This document shows positions 1-10,104 of a DNA stretch of 64,000 nucleotides, piece by piece. The notes beneath the pieces are model-generated. The model had not been told where the DNA came from, searched no databases, and saw nothing but the letters and a program-made list of their open reading frames with translations. How positions within the stretch are numbered: position 1 is the stretch's first letter; every line of letters starts with the position of its first letter. The translations under genes were made by a program, and so were the position numbers. Origin of the DNA: Hirundichthys speculiger. Taxonomy: Eukaryota; Chordata; Actinopteri; Beloniformes; Exocoetidae. Where the stretch lies: the NCBI GenBank assembly GCA_018398805.1, contig JAGFBZ010000745.1:645001-709000 (forward strand). The letters run 5' to 3'.

Positions 1-1555
1 TGCACCTCTCGCCCACTATCGATATTCACTGTTCTGTTGCTTATGCCTGAATGAAAGAGCAGCCAATCACATAAATGGCTCCGCCCTCTCTGCTGTGATT
101 GACACACAAATCATTCTTATAAAAAACAAAGCCATTATTTTGTAAAAGCTCATTCTTATGAAAAAACGAAACCATTATCATAATAATGGGAAATATTTCA
201 TAATAATAAACATGTATTTCACAATAATGGATACGTATTTCATAATAATAAACGCCTGTATTACATTAATAATAGACTCATTTATTCATTGAATTATGAC
301 CCAAACGGGGCTCCATACAGAGAAACCTTGTCATCAGCGGCCCTCTGCTCTTGTGCTATAACACATGCTCACAAACTCCTACGTATAGAAGGTGCCGGAA
401 ACCTTGAAAATAAAATAAACTAAATCACAGCTCAGCATTGATTAGTAACTTGCTCCTGCAGTTTGCTGTAATGAATACACCCACGCCATCCTTCAGCACC
501 TCGCCTCTCGCGCCACCTCCCACTCCCGCCGACCGCCGCATCTCGACAGATAATCCATCTGCAGCGGGTTGGGAACGGGTCGCCCGTGAGCCTCGCTCGC
601 CGCGGACGAATCGAGCCGAGACGAATCCGACTCCGTTAGTGGAAATCAAAGTGTGACAACTTTCCACACGCCGCTTCTGCGTCTGAATTCAATGTTGCGA
701 GGATTACGGCGACGCACCAATCTGTGTCGATTTTAGCAAAGAGGGAGATGTGCGGGCCCGTATGGCGGACTGTCGTTTGGAGCGGTTTGGGTTTTTATCC
801 AGTCTGCTGTCGTCCAGCGTGTCTTGGCGGAGGTTTGGACAGCTGCACGCCGTCAGGGCGGGAAACTGAAACATCCGTGGCTGAATAACTGGTTCAGCTG
901 ATGACTCAAATGAATTTCTCAGTTTGTGTCTGAGAGCATATTCAGATGCAGATGCTGGGAACTGTGGCAGTTCTGCAGCTGGAACTGGAAACTGGTGTTT
1001 TCCAGAGGACGGCTACATATCTTCATTCCTTTTTGTGCAGTTTGTGAAAAGTGTCGAAAAAAATGTTCATATAAAGATAAACTTCTGTTCATGAAGCAGC
1101 TGTAGCAGCATCCTCCTGGTTACTGGGAAGGGACCAGCAGCCAAACCTCAACGTTCACTGGGCAAAAAAAAAAATAAAACAAATTTCTTGGAGGTCAAAT
1201 GTTAGTTTAACTTTGTAATGTTTTCTAAGGGAACAGCAGCATCTTGCTTCTGGTACCAGGATGAAAAAGTCTATCAAACTGTTCGGTTTGAGTTCAGGGT
1301 TTGATTCAGACCTGATTCAAATCAATTTTTTGTTTGAAATTGATTCAAAACATGTCTTTCTGAAGCTAAAGAGGACTCAGTTCCCTCTCAGTAATGATCT
1401 ATTCAGATTCACGGTGTGTAAAGAAAACCAGAATAAAATAAAGGAACATTACAGTCGATATACCGGTAAATTCAAAACGTTAAGTCACATTTTTGTCACA
1501 ATCTTCTCATATTCTAGTGGTTTTTTTTCACATATTTAGTGTCTTATCTCCCTCT
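1..1555. other. Unassigned stretch, no gene recognised
   Basis: No recognisable coding exon. Around 172-265 there are about three loose copies of an AT-rich motif of roughly 27 bases built on TATTTCATAATAATAAAC, probably a small decayed tandem repeat. A GC-rich patch at about 480-660 has overlapping short open frames on both strands, but nothing in them resembles a known domain and no splice context was found. The rest looks like ordinary non-coding DNA. Confidence 0.5.
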
Positions 1556-1758
<203 letters not shown>

Positions 1759-2158
1759 TAGGGGTGTGAAAAAAAAATCGATTTGGCAATATATCGCGAT
1801 TTTTGGCCGCCCAATATAATATTGATTTTTCAGCTCCTAATATCGATTTTTTTTATGAAAATTCATATATTCATGTATTAGACGCATTGTGAATACTTAA
1901 ATGTGCCAAAAACACCAATAATAAACAATAAATAGGTTGTTTTGAAACAAATAGTTTTGACTCAATTTGTCCTCTGAATGATCAATATCATCTGATGAAC
2001 ATATACAGCAACTTGATTTTTCATCTCTATTTTTAATTTCGATATGAACTGGGTAGAATACTGCAATATACCATGATATCGTGTTATCGTGATAATATCG
2101 CGTCCCAAGTATCATGATACATATCGTATTGCGAGGTCCTTGCCAATACTCACCCCAA
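1759..2158 (+). mobile_element. Short non-autonomous hAT element, copy 1 of 3
   Basis: The element begins TAGGGGTGTG and ends CACCCCAA, imperfect inverted ends. The flanking octamers CTGTCTAT (left) and CTATCTAT (right) match at 7 of 8, as expected for a hAT target duplication. Related copies lie at 7506-7861 (same orientation) and 20797-22600 (inverted). The subterminal parts are rich in ATATCG-type motifs. No transposase coding is left; the longer copy at 20797 suggests this one is an internal deletion derivative. It sits inside a TCTA microsatellite. Confidence 0.8.
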
Positions 2159-2215
<57 letters not shown>

Positions 2216-2234
2216 GATCTATCTATCTATCTAT
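2159..2234. repeat. TCTA microsatellite, right half
   Basis: About 19 near-perfect TCTA units, one with a TCGA change. It directly follows the hAT end at 2158 and continues the array of 1556-1758. Confidence 0.95.
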
Positions 2235-2244
2235 TTAGTGTAGC

Positions 2245-3056
2245 TAGGGGTGTCAGACTCATTTCCACTGAGGGCCACATCAGCATCATGGTTGAAGGGC
2301 CAGATCGACAGCATGAATGTAACAAAATGCAATGTAAATCAAAATATTTTAAACTACACCTTATTATATTGTTAGATAACTGTTTCTGTATTTATTATGT
2401 ATTAAAGTTTCAAATATTTAACTCATTATCATATTAAACTCAGTGTTTTTGATTGTAAACCTGCTCTGCAAAGGTGATGTTTACAGAGTCCGTTGCCATG
2501 GTAACAGATTCTGTAAACATCACTCAGAGTATCCATTACCTTGGTTTCAGAAGCGGAAGCGATTCTTTGTTTTTCTAGCAGGCTAAATTTAGCATACTTA
2601 GCTCTGTGTTTGCTGTCAAAATGCCGACGTAGATTAAACTCTTTCACAACTGACACCCACCTCGTAACACAAAACACATACTGTTTTCTCACCTTGAGGT
2701 ACAAACTTGTAACTGTTTTCCCGTCGTTCATGAAACTGTCTTCCTTGTGCATCAGTTTCTCTTTTCTTGGACATATTGGGGTTAGTTTGTAGAGGTTTTT
2801 CTGAAGTCCATCAGTTCAGAAAATCATCTTGATGTCTTGCTCATGGTAAGATACTGTTATGGTTGTGGGTGACGACGAAATGCCTTGTGGGAGATGTAGT
2901 TTATTGTCAATATGCGCTTTAGAGCGGTTTAAGCTTATTTTAAGTCTTAAAATATCGGTTTAAAATTTAAGCCAATAATGCCCAAGCTCTCGAGGGCCAC
3001 ATAAAATGAAGTGACGGGCCACATTTGGCCCGCGGGCCTTGTGTTTGACACATGTG
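2245..3056 (-). mobile_element. hAT (Charlie-like) relic, copy 1 of 2
   Basis: The ends are TAGGGGTGTCAGACTC and GTGTTTGACACATGTG, imperfect inverted repeats of the CAGGGGTGTCAAACTC type used by Charlie-like hATs. The element at 29002-29607 is a second copy in the same orientation. Subterminal GGGCCACATTTGGCCCG-like motifs occur near the right end. A decayed BED finger lies on the minus strand inside. A clean target duplication is not visible, so the outer boundaries may be off by a few bases. Confidence 0.75.
2545..2774 (-). pseudogene. BED zinc-finger remnant of a hAT transposase (frameshifted)
   Basis: Reading the minus strand from a start at 2774 (MSKKRETDAQGRQFHE...), the frame carries a CVLC pair typical of the metal-binding cysteines of a BED finger, then loses frame. 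The next frame carries VVKEFNLRRHFDSKH, which supplies the histidine pair in an H-x4-H arrangement. The two halves therefore belong to one finger split by a frameshift. The style resembles the N-terminal fingers of the domesticated GTF2IRD2/ZBED5-like hAT transposases. The same exon is seen at 29129-29341. No catalytic domain follows, so this is a dead relic. Confidence 0.7.
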
Positions 3057-3976
3057 TTGTATAGAGTGTCTTCACATGACACATGACATCATTATTTTAT
3101 TTTATTTTATTTCTGAGGGCCTCCATCAGCGCTCTGGTTGATGACAGTTGGACGCGACACTAAAGCGTCTGCCGTCACGCTGAAAAAGGCACGTGCACGA
3201 GCGCGGCTGCGTCGTCGTCCTGTGAAACGCCTCTCGTCCAATCACACGGCCCGTTTGGACTTAATTGTGGCTTCGATCGGTGCGTCTCGTTTGGGAAACT
3301 TATCAAGCAAACGAGGCAACGTTTTACTGGTTTGAGCCTGGATTTACTGTGCATGTGGTCACGTCCCAGTTTGCATCTTTTTTTAAATAAGAACTGATTA
3401 ATATTACTAACCTTTCCTCCTTCGTTAGGAGTGACCTGTTGATCACATGCACTCACAACGGCGTTAATGACTACAAACGCATTCACGTGTGCTCTGGGCT
3501 AATGACGTGTTTCTGGTCTCAGCCGCCATCAACGTCTCAGGTGTTAATTGCCGCCGCTCCCTTTTTGCACCTTTAACCAAGGTCACGTATGAAGTGTCTG
3601 GCATGCTGAGGCGTACTCGCCAGTGTCGGATGGGGGGGGGGGGGGGGGGGGGGGGGGGGCTGTATGTGTGATGTGGGCGCCAAACATGTCATTTCGTCTT
3701 GCTGCAGGCGCAGCTGTGGTTTGGAGGCTGATATTGTTTTGCCTGCTCTGAGACACATTCATTTTTTATTTTTATTTTTTTGTGTGTGTGTATTTCAAAT
3801 GCGGCATGACTTTTAGCCGATGGCGCTGTGCGCTGCAAAGTGGGAGAACGCCAGCACAGAGGGTTTGTGTTTGTACTTATTTCATCTGTCTGTCTCCCAT
3901 CAGTTAGTCGGTTTCTCTTCCCCCTTCTTCCGGCTGTTTCACGTGCTCCACGCGTTACCTGTCAAAAAAAATTGTC
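3057..3976. other. Unassigned stretch with a poly-G run
   Basis: Non-coding, no transposon ends recognised. Contains the G homopolymer described separately and T-rich and TG-rich runs at about 3763-3795. Short open frames here cross the homopolymer or lack domain content. Confidence 0.5.
3632..3659 (+). repeat. Poly-G homopolymer, 28 bases
   Basis: An uninterrupted run of 28 G. Such runs are unstable and hard to sequence, so the length is unlikely to be exact. It could form a G-quadruplex on the plus strand. Confidence 0.95.
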
Positions 3977-4223
3977 ATGTTTATTTGGGCTGGGCGATTT
4001 TATCGATTCTGCGATATATATCGATATTTTATTTCCCCAGAGAGTATCGAATTTTCAGCCGCGGGTATCGATATTCTAAGCTTCCTTCTAAACCCCCGTG
4101 TCCCACACGGGTGCTCTTCCTGAGCCATTTAGTCCTCCAGCCGCTAGTGTCGCTGTAGAACATTTCTAACAGGTTATCCAGAAGCTTCTCTCTCTGCCAG
4201 CTAGAGCTGAGCCAGTCAGGAAA

Positions 4224-4439
4224 ATGGCGGCGAGTATAAACCCACCACCTGCGTTCTTAAAAGCAGATGTGTGGGAGCAGTTCTGGTTTAAAAAGAAAAA
4301 GGAAAGTGAAGATTTAGACAAAAGTATGGCGGTTTGCAAGCTGTGTCACACAAACGTGAAGTACTCTGGAAATACCACCAACCTGCGAGCCCACCTGAAA
4401 CGTCACCACCCGGACAAGCTAATGTTAACTGAGAGCTAG
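4224..4439 (+). pseudogene. BED zinc-finger exon of hAT transposase, 71 codons
   Basis: The frame opens at a methionine and ends in a stop after 71 codons. Residues 16-22 (VWEQFWF) are the aromatic start of a BED finger. C38 and C41 (in AVCKLCHTN) and H57 and H62 (in LRAHLKRHH) form the Zn-binding set, so every ligand of the finger is present. In the family this N-terminal finger binds the transposon ends. The rest of the transposase is missing apart from a fragment about 100 bases downstream, so it cannot catalyse transposition. A free BED peptide could in principle still be made, but nothing here shows expression. Confidence 0.8.
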
Positions 4440-4534
4440 CTCAAGAAGTTGCGGCGCAATCCGAAACAAACCACGCTGGACAGTGACGGCGGTTGTTGCC
4501 ACCAGTTTCCATCTACTTCACCGAGGTCACAGAA

Positions 4535-4615
4535 AATTACAGAGTCCATTGCTACTTTATTAGTCAGGATTTGAGACCGTATTCAGTGGTGGAAAACGCC
4601 GGCTTTAAGGGCTGT
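4535..4615 (+). pseudogene. Fragment of hAT (ZBED-like) transposase body
   Basis: One frame reads SQDLRPYSVVENAGFKGC, a segment that in hAT transposases of the ZBED group lies shortly after the BED finger at the start of the transposase core. The preceding bases code the usual upstream ITES-type residues in another frame, so there is a frameshift. The match ends abruptly after the GFK residues, where MADF-family DNA in inverse orientation begins. Confidence 0.7.
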
Positions 4616-4929
4616 GTTTACTCTCGCGGCAATGTGTCCCAGTTATCTTGTCGCTGGTATGTCGCAGTAATTTTGAAGCGCGTCTGCGCTATGTTATTCA
4701 ACGCCACTACGCAAGAGGGACAATCACGAACTAGCTAAACTTACTAAATGTATCTCTTGCGTTTTTCCACTTCCTCACCGTCTCGGCCGTATCCAGACCC
4801 ACATTCATCACTATCTCCCTCCATGAATTACTAGAATATGTCTTTGTAGTGCGGAGAACAAGAATCGTACAGATGTTGGTATTTCCTAATTTCTTCGATG
4901 ATGCTGTAGAATTGACCAATCAGAGGCCT
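4612..4929 (-). pseudogene. MADF-domain fragment carried inside the hAT
   Basis: The minus strand encodes YSSNSWREIVMNVGLDTAET, the middle of a MADF/Myb-SANT-like DNA-binding domain, and matches at base level the elements at 6866-7483 (inverted) and 9105-10339 (same orientation). Similarity starts near 4612 and stops near the CAGAGGCCT at 4920-4929. Both terminal repeats of that family are absent. It was probably acquired by recombination or gap repair rather than by transposition. Confidence 0.7.
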
Positions 4930-5161
4930 CCTCTCTCTGCTCTCTGCAGTCACCTACAGCTCAGTTCAATTAATTCAAACAATGTCATTGGAACACTCAC
5001 AAGATGTCACCAAATCACTTTGACCCTTTAAAATCTTTCAGAAAATGATGTTAATGTATCTTAAGACGAATATCGAGATATATCATATCATATCATGAGC
5101 CGAGTATCGTGTATCGTATCGTATCGTGAGATTAGCGTATCGCTGCAGCGCTAATGTTTAT

Positions 5162-5898
5162 GCTACAATCATGTGAAATTTGCAGGTGAGCGGCTAGATG
5201 ATGACCAGCTGTGACAGAGACGGAGCGGTTGTTGTTTTTCTCAGCCTCCCAGCATGCTGCCAGCCAGGATTGAAACAGCTCTGCAGGTCCCCCCCCCCCA
5301 ACAGGCTGACGAAGCCAGCGCTGTCTGTCAGGGGCCAGACCTATTAAATGATCAGAGACTCCCTTCCCCCGACGACAATCTGGCTGTGAGTTCCCAGCCC
5401 CCCCGCTGGAGGCCGGCCCAGAGGTGTCTGTGTGCACGAACGTGCGAGAAAGACAGAAAAGGGAAAAAAAAATGTCTGACCTCATTTTCAACTGTTTGTA
5501 TTGTATAGACTGTCCCTGTACATTTCTATAATTCAGTATATTAAATGATGCAAAGCGCTGTCGTCCTTGCACACTCATGCAAAATAGGACAGGATGAGAC
5601 AGAAGTGGGTGGAGCAGACGCTCTTCTGAGTGCCTGAGCTTTGCCCACAGGATCTCCTGTAACTGCTGCAGTAGCCAAGGAGCTACATTTATTCCTGCAG
5701 AGCCATTTTCCAACTGGTGCAACATTGTTTTGATGCTGGAGTTAAGAGAGACAATAGCCATGAAGTCCTCTGATCTGTTAGCCATCACTGGGAAGTCTTA
5801 GAAGATGCACATACACGGTCTGCAGGGTAACCCCCTTCAGCAGGAGACGCTACACAAGTTGCTTTTATTGTTATTTATTTCCTGTTTCGTTTTTTAAG
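5162..5898. other. Unassigned stretch
   Basis: Has a 218-codon open frame on the minus strand (5132-5788) and a shorter one on the plus strand. The long frame starts outside and runs back into the hAT end, shows no domain, membrane or splice logic, and is probably chance. No repeat family is recognised. Confidence 0.4.
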
Positions 5899-5906
5899 CT
5901 CTACTG

Positions 5907-6295
5907 CAGAAATTCCCAAAGTGTGGGCCGAGGCCCCCTGGTGGGCTGTCGCGGTACTGCAGGTAGGCCGTGAGAGGTCATTAAAATAAAACAAATATGT
6001 TTTAAACCCTCGATCTTTTTAAAATATGTTTTTAATTACTGTGAAATATTAACGACATGATTTAAAAACATTAAGAAGTAACAAAACAAACCAGTTAAGT
6101 GTTATTCTACTGTCATTGTAACTTAATATGACAAGTGTCACCTTATTTGTTGACCCCCTACATTAATATCAGAACATGGTTTTTTGTCCTGTATGTTGAT
6201 CACAGCTTACAGTTCTCATTAAAGGTTTCGGTGGGCTGTGGAGATTTTTCACATTTCAAATTGGTCCTTGGTGTTCTGAAGTTTGAGAATGGCTG
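5907..6295. mobile_element. 389-bp non-autonomous hAT (CAG...CTG ends)
   Basis: Flanked by perfect copies of CTCTACTG at 5899-5906 and 6296-6303. Ends CAGAAATTCCCAAAGTGTGG and AAGTTTGAGAATGGCTG are imperfect inverted repeats of the CAGGGGTTCCCAAACT type common in Charlie/Tip100-like hATs. No coding content. The exact target duplication points to clean transposition. Confidence 0.88.
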
Positions 6296-6303
6296 CTCTA
6301 CTG

Positions 6304-6857
6304 GATGTCTTGATAACAGTAGAACGAGACATGCGGGGCGAGAGAGCTGGAAACATCACAAATTCATGTTTTCTTTTGAAGTTTTCATCATCTCCCGTTA
6401 AAGGAGCCGGTTTTGACCGTGAATCCACAACCAGCCGGTCGCTCTAGCGTCCCGTTACCCCAGACCGTCCCCCAATTACCGCCGTAAGACTGGATGGAGA
6501 AGCGTGGCGGCGGCGCTGGCTGGACTCTGCAACTCCGCGTGAAATAAGCAAACGTGAGATTGGTTGTGACACAATTAGGGCAGCGCTCAGTGGATGCACG
6601 GTTCACTGTGAGGTTCACTGCACGGTTCATTTTTGTTGTTAAATCTCAACTCCACTCTTTTGCCACTGTATCTGTGAAAATGATAAGATCTGCCCACAGA
6701 CAAGACAACTATGAAAAACAGAAACCTGGGAAAGGTCTCTAAACCAGCGGAGGAGCAGGTTTCTGCAGCTCTGTCTTCATCCAGACGCCTCCATCCACCG
6801 CTGCCTGTGTGACACATTCACGTCTACATCACATCCTGGTTGTCCAGAGACTGATCT
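6304..6857. other. Unassigned stretch
   Basis: No repeat ends, no convincing exon. Short opposing open frames only. Confidence 0.5.
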
Positions 6858-6865
6858 GGTAAAAC

Positions 6866-7483
6866 TAGGGATGCACATGGTTAACTGTTTAACCGTTAAC
6901 CAATAACAGTAACTCTAACCGATTAATACTAACGGTCAATTTTGTTTTTAAACTACGTAATTCAATCAACTCATGGGGGCGTGTCGACAGGTGCAACAGG
7001 CCTCTGATTGGTCAATTCTACATCCGCGTAGAAAAGAGCGTGTCATCGAAAAAATGAGGAAGTACCCACATCTGTACGATTCTGGTTCTCCACACTACAA
7101 AGACAGCACATATTCTAGTAATTCATGGAGGGAGATAGCGATGAATGTGAGTCTGGATACGGCTGAGACGGTGAGTAGGGGAAAAACGCAAGAGATAAGT
7201 TTAGTAAGTTTAGCTAGTTCGTGATTGTCGCTCTTGCGTTGTGGCGCGGAATAACATAGCGGAGACCGCGCAAGTATAAATCAAAAGTGAAGGCGGCATC
7301 TCTGCGACAAGCTGACGGCGACACATTGCCGCGAGAGTATACACGGGGAAGTGTCCGCATGCGTCCACGACAACGCGCGCAACATCGCAGCAGCCAACCC
7401 TCCCGGACTTATCGGTTAACGGTTATTAATCGTTAAAGGGCCTCGGTAAACGGTCATAAAAGAATCCAAAATGTGCATTCCTA
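6866..7483 (+). mobile_element. 618-bp hAT-like element with MADF relic, copy 1
   Basis: Flanked by perfect GGTAAAAC at 6858-6865 and 7484-7491. Ends TAGGGATGCACATGGTTAAC and ATGTGCATTCCTA form short inverted repeats, and the subterminal DNA is rich in GTTAAC and TTAACGGTTA motifs on both sides. A MADF-like reading frame is inside. The inverted copy at 9105-10339 has exactly the same length once its own nested insert is subtracted, so both derive from the same deletion derivative. Confidence 0.9.
6973..7221 (+). pseudogene. MADF (Myb/SANT-like) domain remnant
   Basis: Residues about 25-60 of the frame (ERVIEKMRKYPHLYD..., then NSWREIAMNV) show the signature of a MADF domain: a helix ending in a K-x-P-x-L-Y/W turn followed by a W-R-E-I helix. 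MADF domains bind DNA and occur in transposon-encoded accessory or fusion proteins as well as host factors. Here the frame degenerates after the second helix at a GTGAGT, which could be an old splice donor. No transposase core follows. The open frame upstream of about codon 20 is probably not part of the protein. Confidence 0.65.
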
Positions 7484-7505
7484 GGTAAAACATGTGGGTT
7501 TTCAT

Positions 7506-7861
7506 TAGGGGTGTGAAAAAAAAAATTGATTTGGCAATATGTTGCGATTTTCGGCCAGCCAATATAATATCAACTTTATAGCTCCTAATATCGATTTTTT
7601 TTCTATTTTTTTCAAAAACACTAATAATAAATAATAAATAGGTTGTTTTGAAGCAAATCGTTTTGATTCAATTTGTCCTCTGAATGATCAATATCATCTG
7701 ATGAACATATACAGCAACTTGATTTTTCATCTCTACTTTCAATTTTGATATTAACTGGGTAGAATATCGCAATATATCGTGATATCACGATAATATTGCA
7801 TCGTGACCCAAGTATCATGATACATATCACATTGCGAGGTCTTTGCCAATACTCACCCCTA
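7506..7861 (+). mobile_element. Short non-autonomous hAT, copy 2 of the 1759 family
   Basis: Begins TAGGGGTGTG and ends CACCCCTA. Flanking octamers GTTTTCAT and ATTTTTAT match at 6 of 8. Internal sequence is collinear with 1759-2158, including a shared CTCTGAATGATCAATATC tract, but lacks some of that copy's centre. It lies only 22 bases after the 6866-7483 element. Confidence 0.8.
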
Positions 7862-7869
7862 ATTTTTAT

Positions 7870-9096
7870 ACCTTATTTTTACAGAATCCTACATTCCCAT
7901 TTCAGAAGACGGATCGTCGGACCGACGTGAAGTTTTTTTGTTCCCTGCTGCTTCTGTGAAGCCTGCAGGTTCAGTAATTAGCAGCTGTGACGAGAAATGC
8001 ACATGCCTGCAGCTCGTCGAATTTCAACAGTAAATGTTTATTTGAACATTTGAGAAAAATGTTAAAAAGGGGTCCTCGAACTGTCGCTGGAGCCTTTCAG
8101 TTTCAAAAACAGCAGCGAGACCAGATCCTCCAAATCTCAGGACGATGATCGATGGGAGGTTAAAAGCCTGATCAGATCGTTGGTATTCCAGAGCGTCTTA
8201 GAGCCAGTAAAACAGCGTGATAAGCTTTCATTCACGGCTCGCTGCAGGCCGGCTGTGATAAAAGGCTGAGTGCTCAGGGACTTAATGACACAATGTTCCT
8301 GACTGTCAGAGAAGTGACAATAAATGTCACAGAAGGAACTAATGAGCAAGACGGCGGGAAAAAAAATTCAACAAAGCAAAGTGATTCGGCGGTGATATTT
8401 GGAAATATCACCACCGAATCACTCGCTCTGAATTCATCCCCGTTCAGCACTCAACCTGTGAAGGTGATTTACAGGCAGGTGTGACAGTAATGAACAGGAT
8501 GATGACTGGAAACGTACTGAACGATGAGATAAAAAACAGACAGGTAACGTGGAGACCACTAATCATCTCATTACAGCCCGGCGTAACCGGAGCCACAACC
8601 CCAGGTGCTGGATTTCACCGATGCACAGCACCTCAACAGCACCGGCGTTCTCGAATTACACCAACAGGAGAGTACACCACTCTGTTAAATTAAAAAAAAA
8701 AAAAAGCCTGAGGAAAACAATAAAGAGGCCACGGCAGTGACCTCCCCACATCTGACCTGGCAGACCTGCTGCCAATGCCCTGGTGCCGACGCAACAGAGC
8801 CACGCCAGAGGTTCGGCGTCTGTGCCCTTTAAGGGTCAGAGCTGTCTGGGAACCGCCAGGGGCAGGGCAAAAAAGTTTTTACCAAGTAACCCCTAGCTAC
8901 CAGGTTTATGAAATTGGTAGCCAGCTAGCAATTTTGGTCGCCAGTGTTTTTATGCCCCCGTAGACTGCTGACATCATGGACGCTCAATGGCTTCAATGGC
9001 CTCTAGCATCTGTAGTAGACATTTTGATAGACAGAATTTCAATAGGAAATTTCATCAGTTCACTATTGTTTTTATTTGAAATTTTTTTTTTAATCA
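7870..9096. other. Unassigned stretch with a long palindrome
   Basis: No gene or transposon end recognised, except the palindrome at 8381-8422. Around 8880-8950 there are GGTAGCCAGCTAGC and GGTCGCCAG motifs resembling ones at 10990-11060, perhaps remnants of an older element that spanned 8.9-11.06 kb. That is too weak to call. Confidence 0.4.
8381..8422. repeat. 42-bp near-perfect palindrome
   Basis: Two 20-base arms, GTGATTCGGCGGTGATATTT and AAATATCACCACCGAATCAC, separated by GG. The arms pair at 19 of 20 positions. It would fold as a hairpin or cruciform with almost no loop. No transposon ends or target duplication were seen around it. Confidence 0.9.
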
Positions 9097-9495
9097 ATGT
9101 CAATAAGGGATGCACTTTTTGGATTTTTTTTATGACCATTAAACGACGCCCTTTAACGATTAATAACCATTAACCGATAAGTCCGGGAGGGTTGGCTGCC
9201 GCGATGTTGCGCGCATTGTCGTGGACGCATGCGGACACTTCCCCGTGTATACTCTCGTGGCAATGTGTCGCCGTCAGCTTGTCGCAGAGATGCCGCCATC
9301 AATTTTGATTTATACTTGCGCGGTCTCCACTATGTTATTCCGCGCCACAACGCAAGAGCGACAATCACGAACTAGCTAAACTTACTAAACTTATCTCTTG
9401 CGTTTTTCCACTTCCTCGCCATCTCGGCCGTATCCAGACCCACATTCATCGCTATCTCCCTCCATGAATTACTAGAATATGTGTTGTCTTTGTAG

Positions 9496-10104
9496 TAGGG
9501 ATGAGCGCGATTAGTCGTCTAAACGATTAAACGTCCGCTCACTTACTAGTCGGCACCAGAAATATTAGTCGTTTAAACCAATTTGTGTTTTATTCATGTA
9601 CAAGGCCGCTTAACTGTCATACAGCCGCCAGCCACTAGTCGGAGCTACAGAGCCGTCAGACAGCAGCAATGCTCGAGTAGACTGGAGTTTTAAAACGGCA
9701 CGGTGGGAAGATAGTCTTGCAAAACCAGCGCGGTTTGGCGTTACTTTAATCTAGAAAATGAAAACAAGGTAGTATGTAGACTGTGTCAGAAACAACTGGC
9801 ATACAATCACTCGACTGGAGCAATGCGCAACCACATTCAACTCAAGCATTTGTTCTCCCGTCCGGTCTGAGAGGATAACGCAGCTCATCACAATAATGAC
9901 TTCGCAAGATATGCTTCCACTTAACTTTGTGGAAGGTAAAGGCTTCAGGAAGCTAATGGAATATGTTGAGCCCGAATACACCGTGCCGGGACGCAAACTG
10001 ATAACTTCTAGGCTGGAGCGCATCTTTTTTTTAGACTAGTCGACTAGTCTTAATTAAAATTTTCATTTAGTCGACAGGGAAATTAGTCGCCAGGAACATC
10101 CCTA
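9496..10104 (+). mobile_element. 609-bp hAT nested in the MADF element
   Basis: Begins TAGGGATG and ends CATCCCTA. Perfect target duplication CTTTGTAG at 9488-9495 and 10105-10112. The uninterrupted site, CTTTGTAGTGTGGAG, can be read on the complementary strand of the sister copy near 7090, which proves the insertion. Subterminal DNA carries repeated ACTAGTC/AGTCGAC motifs at both ends. Inside are a BED finger and the start of a hAT transposase. Confidence 0.95.
9745..10036 (+). pseudogene. BED finger plus start of hAT transposase (frameshifted)
   Basis: From 9745 the frame reads FNLENENKVVCRLCQKQL, then NHSTGAMRNHIQLKH. The C-x2-C and H-x4-H ligands of a BED finger are all present. The frame closes just after, near 9867. 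A second frame from about 9885 to a stop at about 10038 reads QDMLPLNFVEGKGFRKLME and YTVPGRKLITSRLERIF, the conserved stretch that follows the BED finger in ZBED-type hAT transposases. The catalytic core is deleted. The two pieces are separated by a frameshift. Confidence 0.82.

Larger units (their letters stand above)
3985..5153 (+). mobile_element. Chimeric hAT element with BED and MADF relics
   Basis: Flanked by the perfect octamer ATGTTTAT at 3977-3984 and 5154-5161, the 8-bp target duplication expected of hAT. Ends are TTGGGCTGGGCGAT and ATCGCTGCAGCGCTAA. Inside, left to right: subterminal TATCGAT-rich DNA, a BED-finger reading frame (4224-4439, plus), a short piece of hAT transposase (about 4535-4615, plus), a MADF fragment in the opposite orientation (about 4612-4929), and the right subterminal region. 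Shorter relatives are at 57725-58095 and, inverted, at 63792-64000. The MADF piece belongs to the family at 6866-7483 but lacks that family's ends, so this element is a mosaic. Confidence 0.88.

Noticed and set aside
5132..5788. 218-codon minus-strand open frame
   Set aside because: It runs into the end of the hAT element and has no recognisable domain or splice signal; the plus strand is also partly open, and composition looks non-coding.
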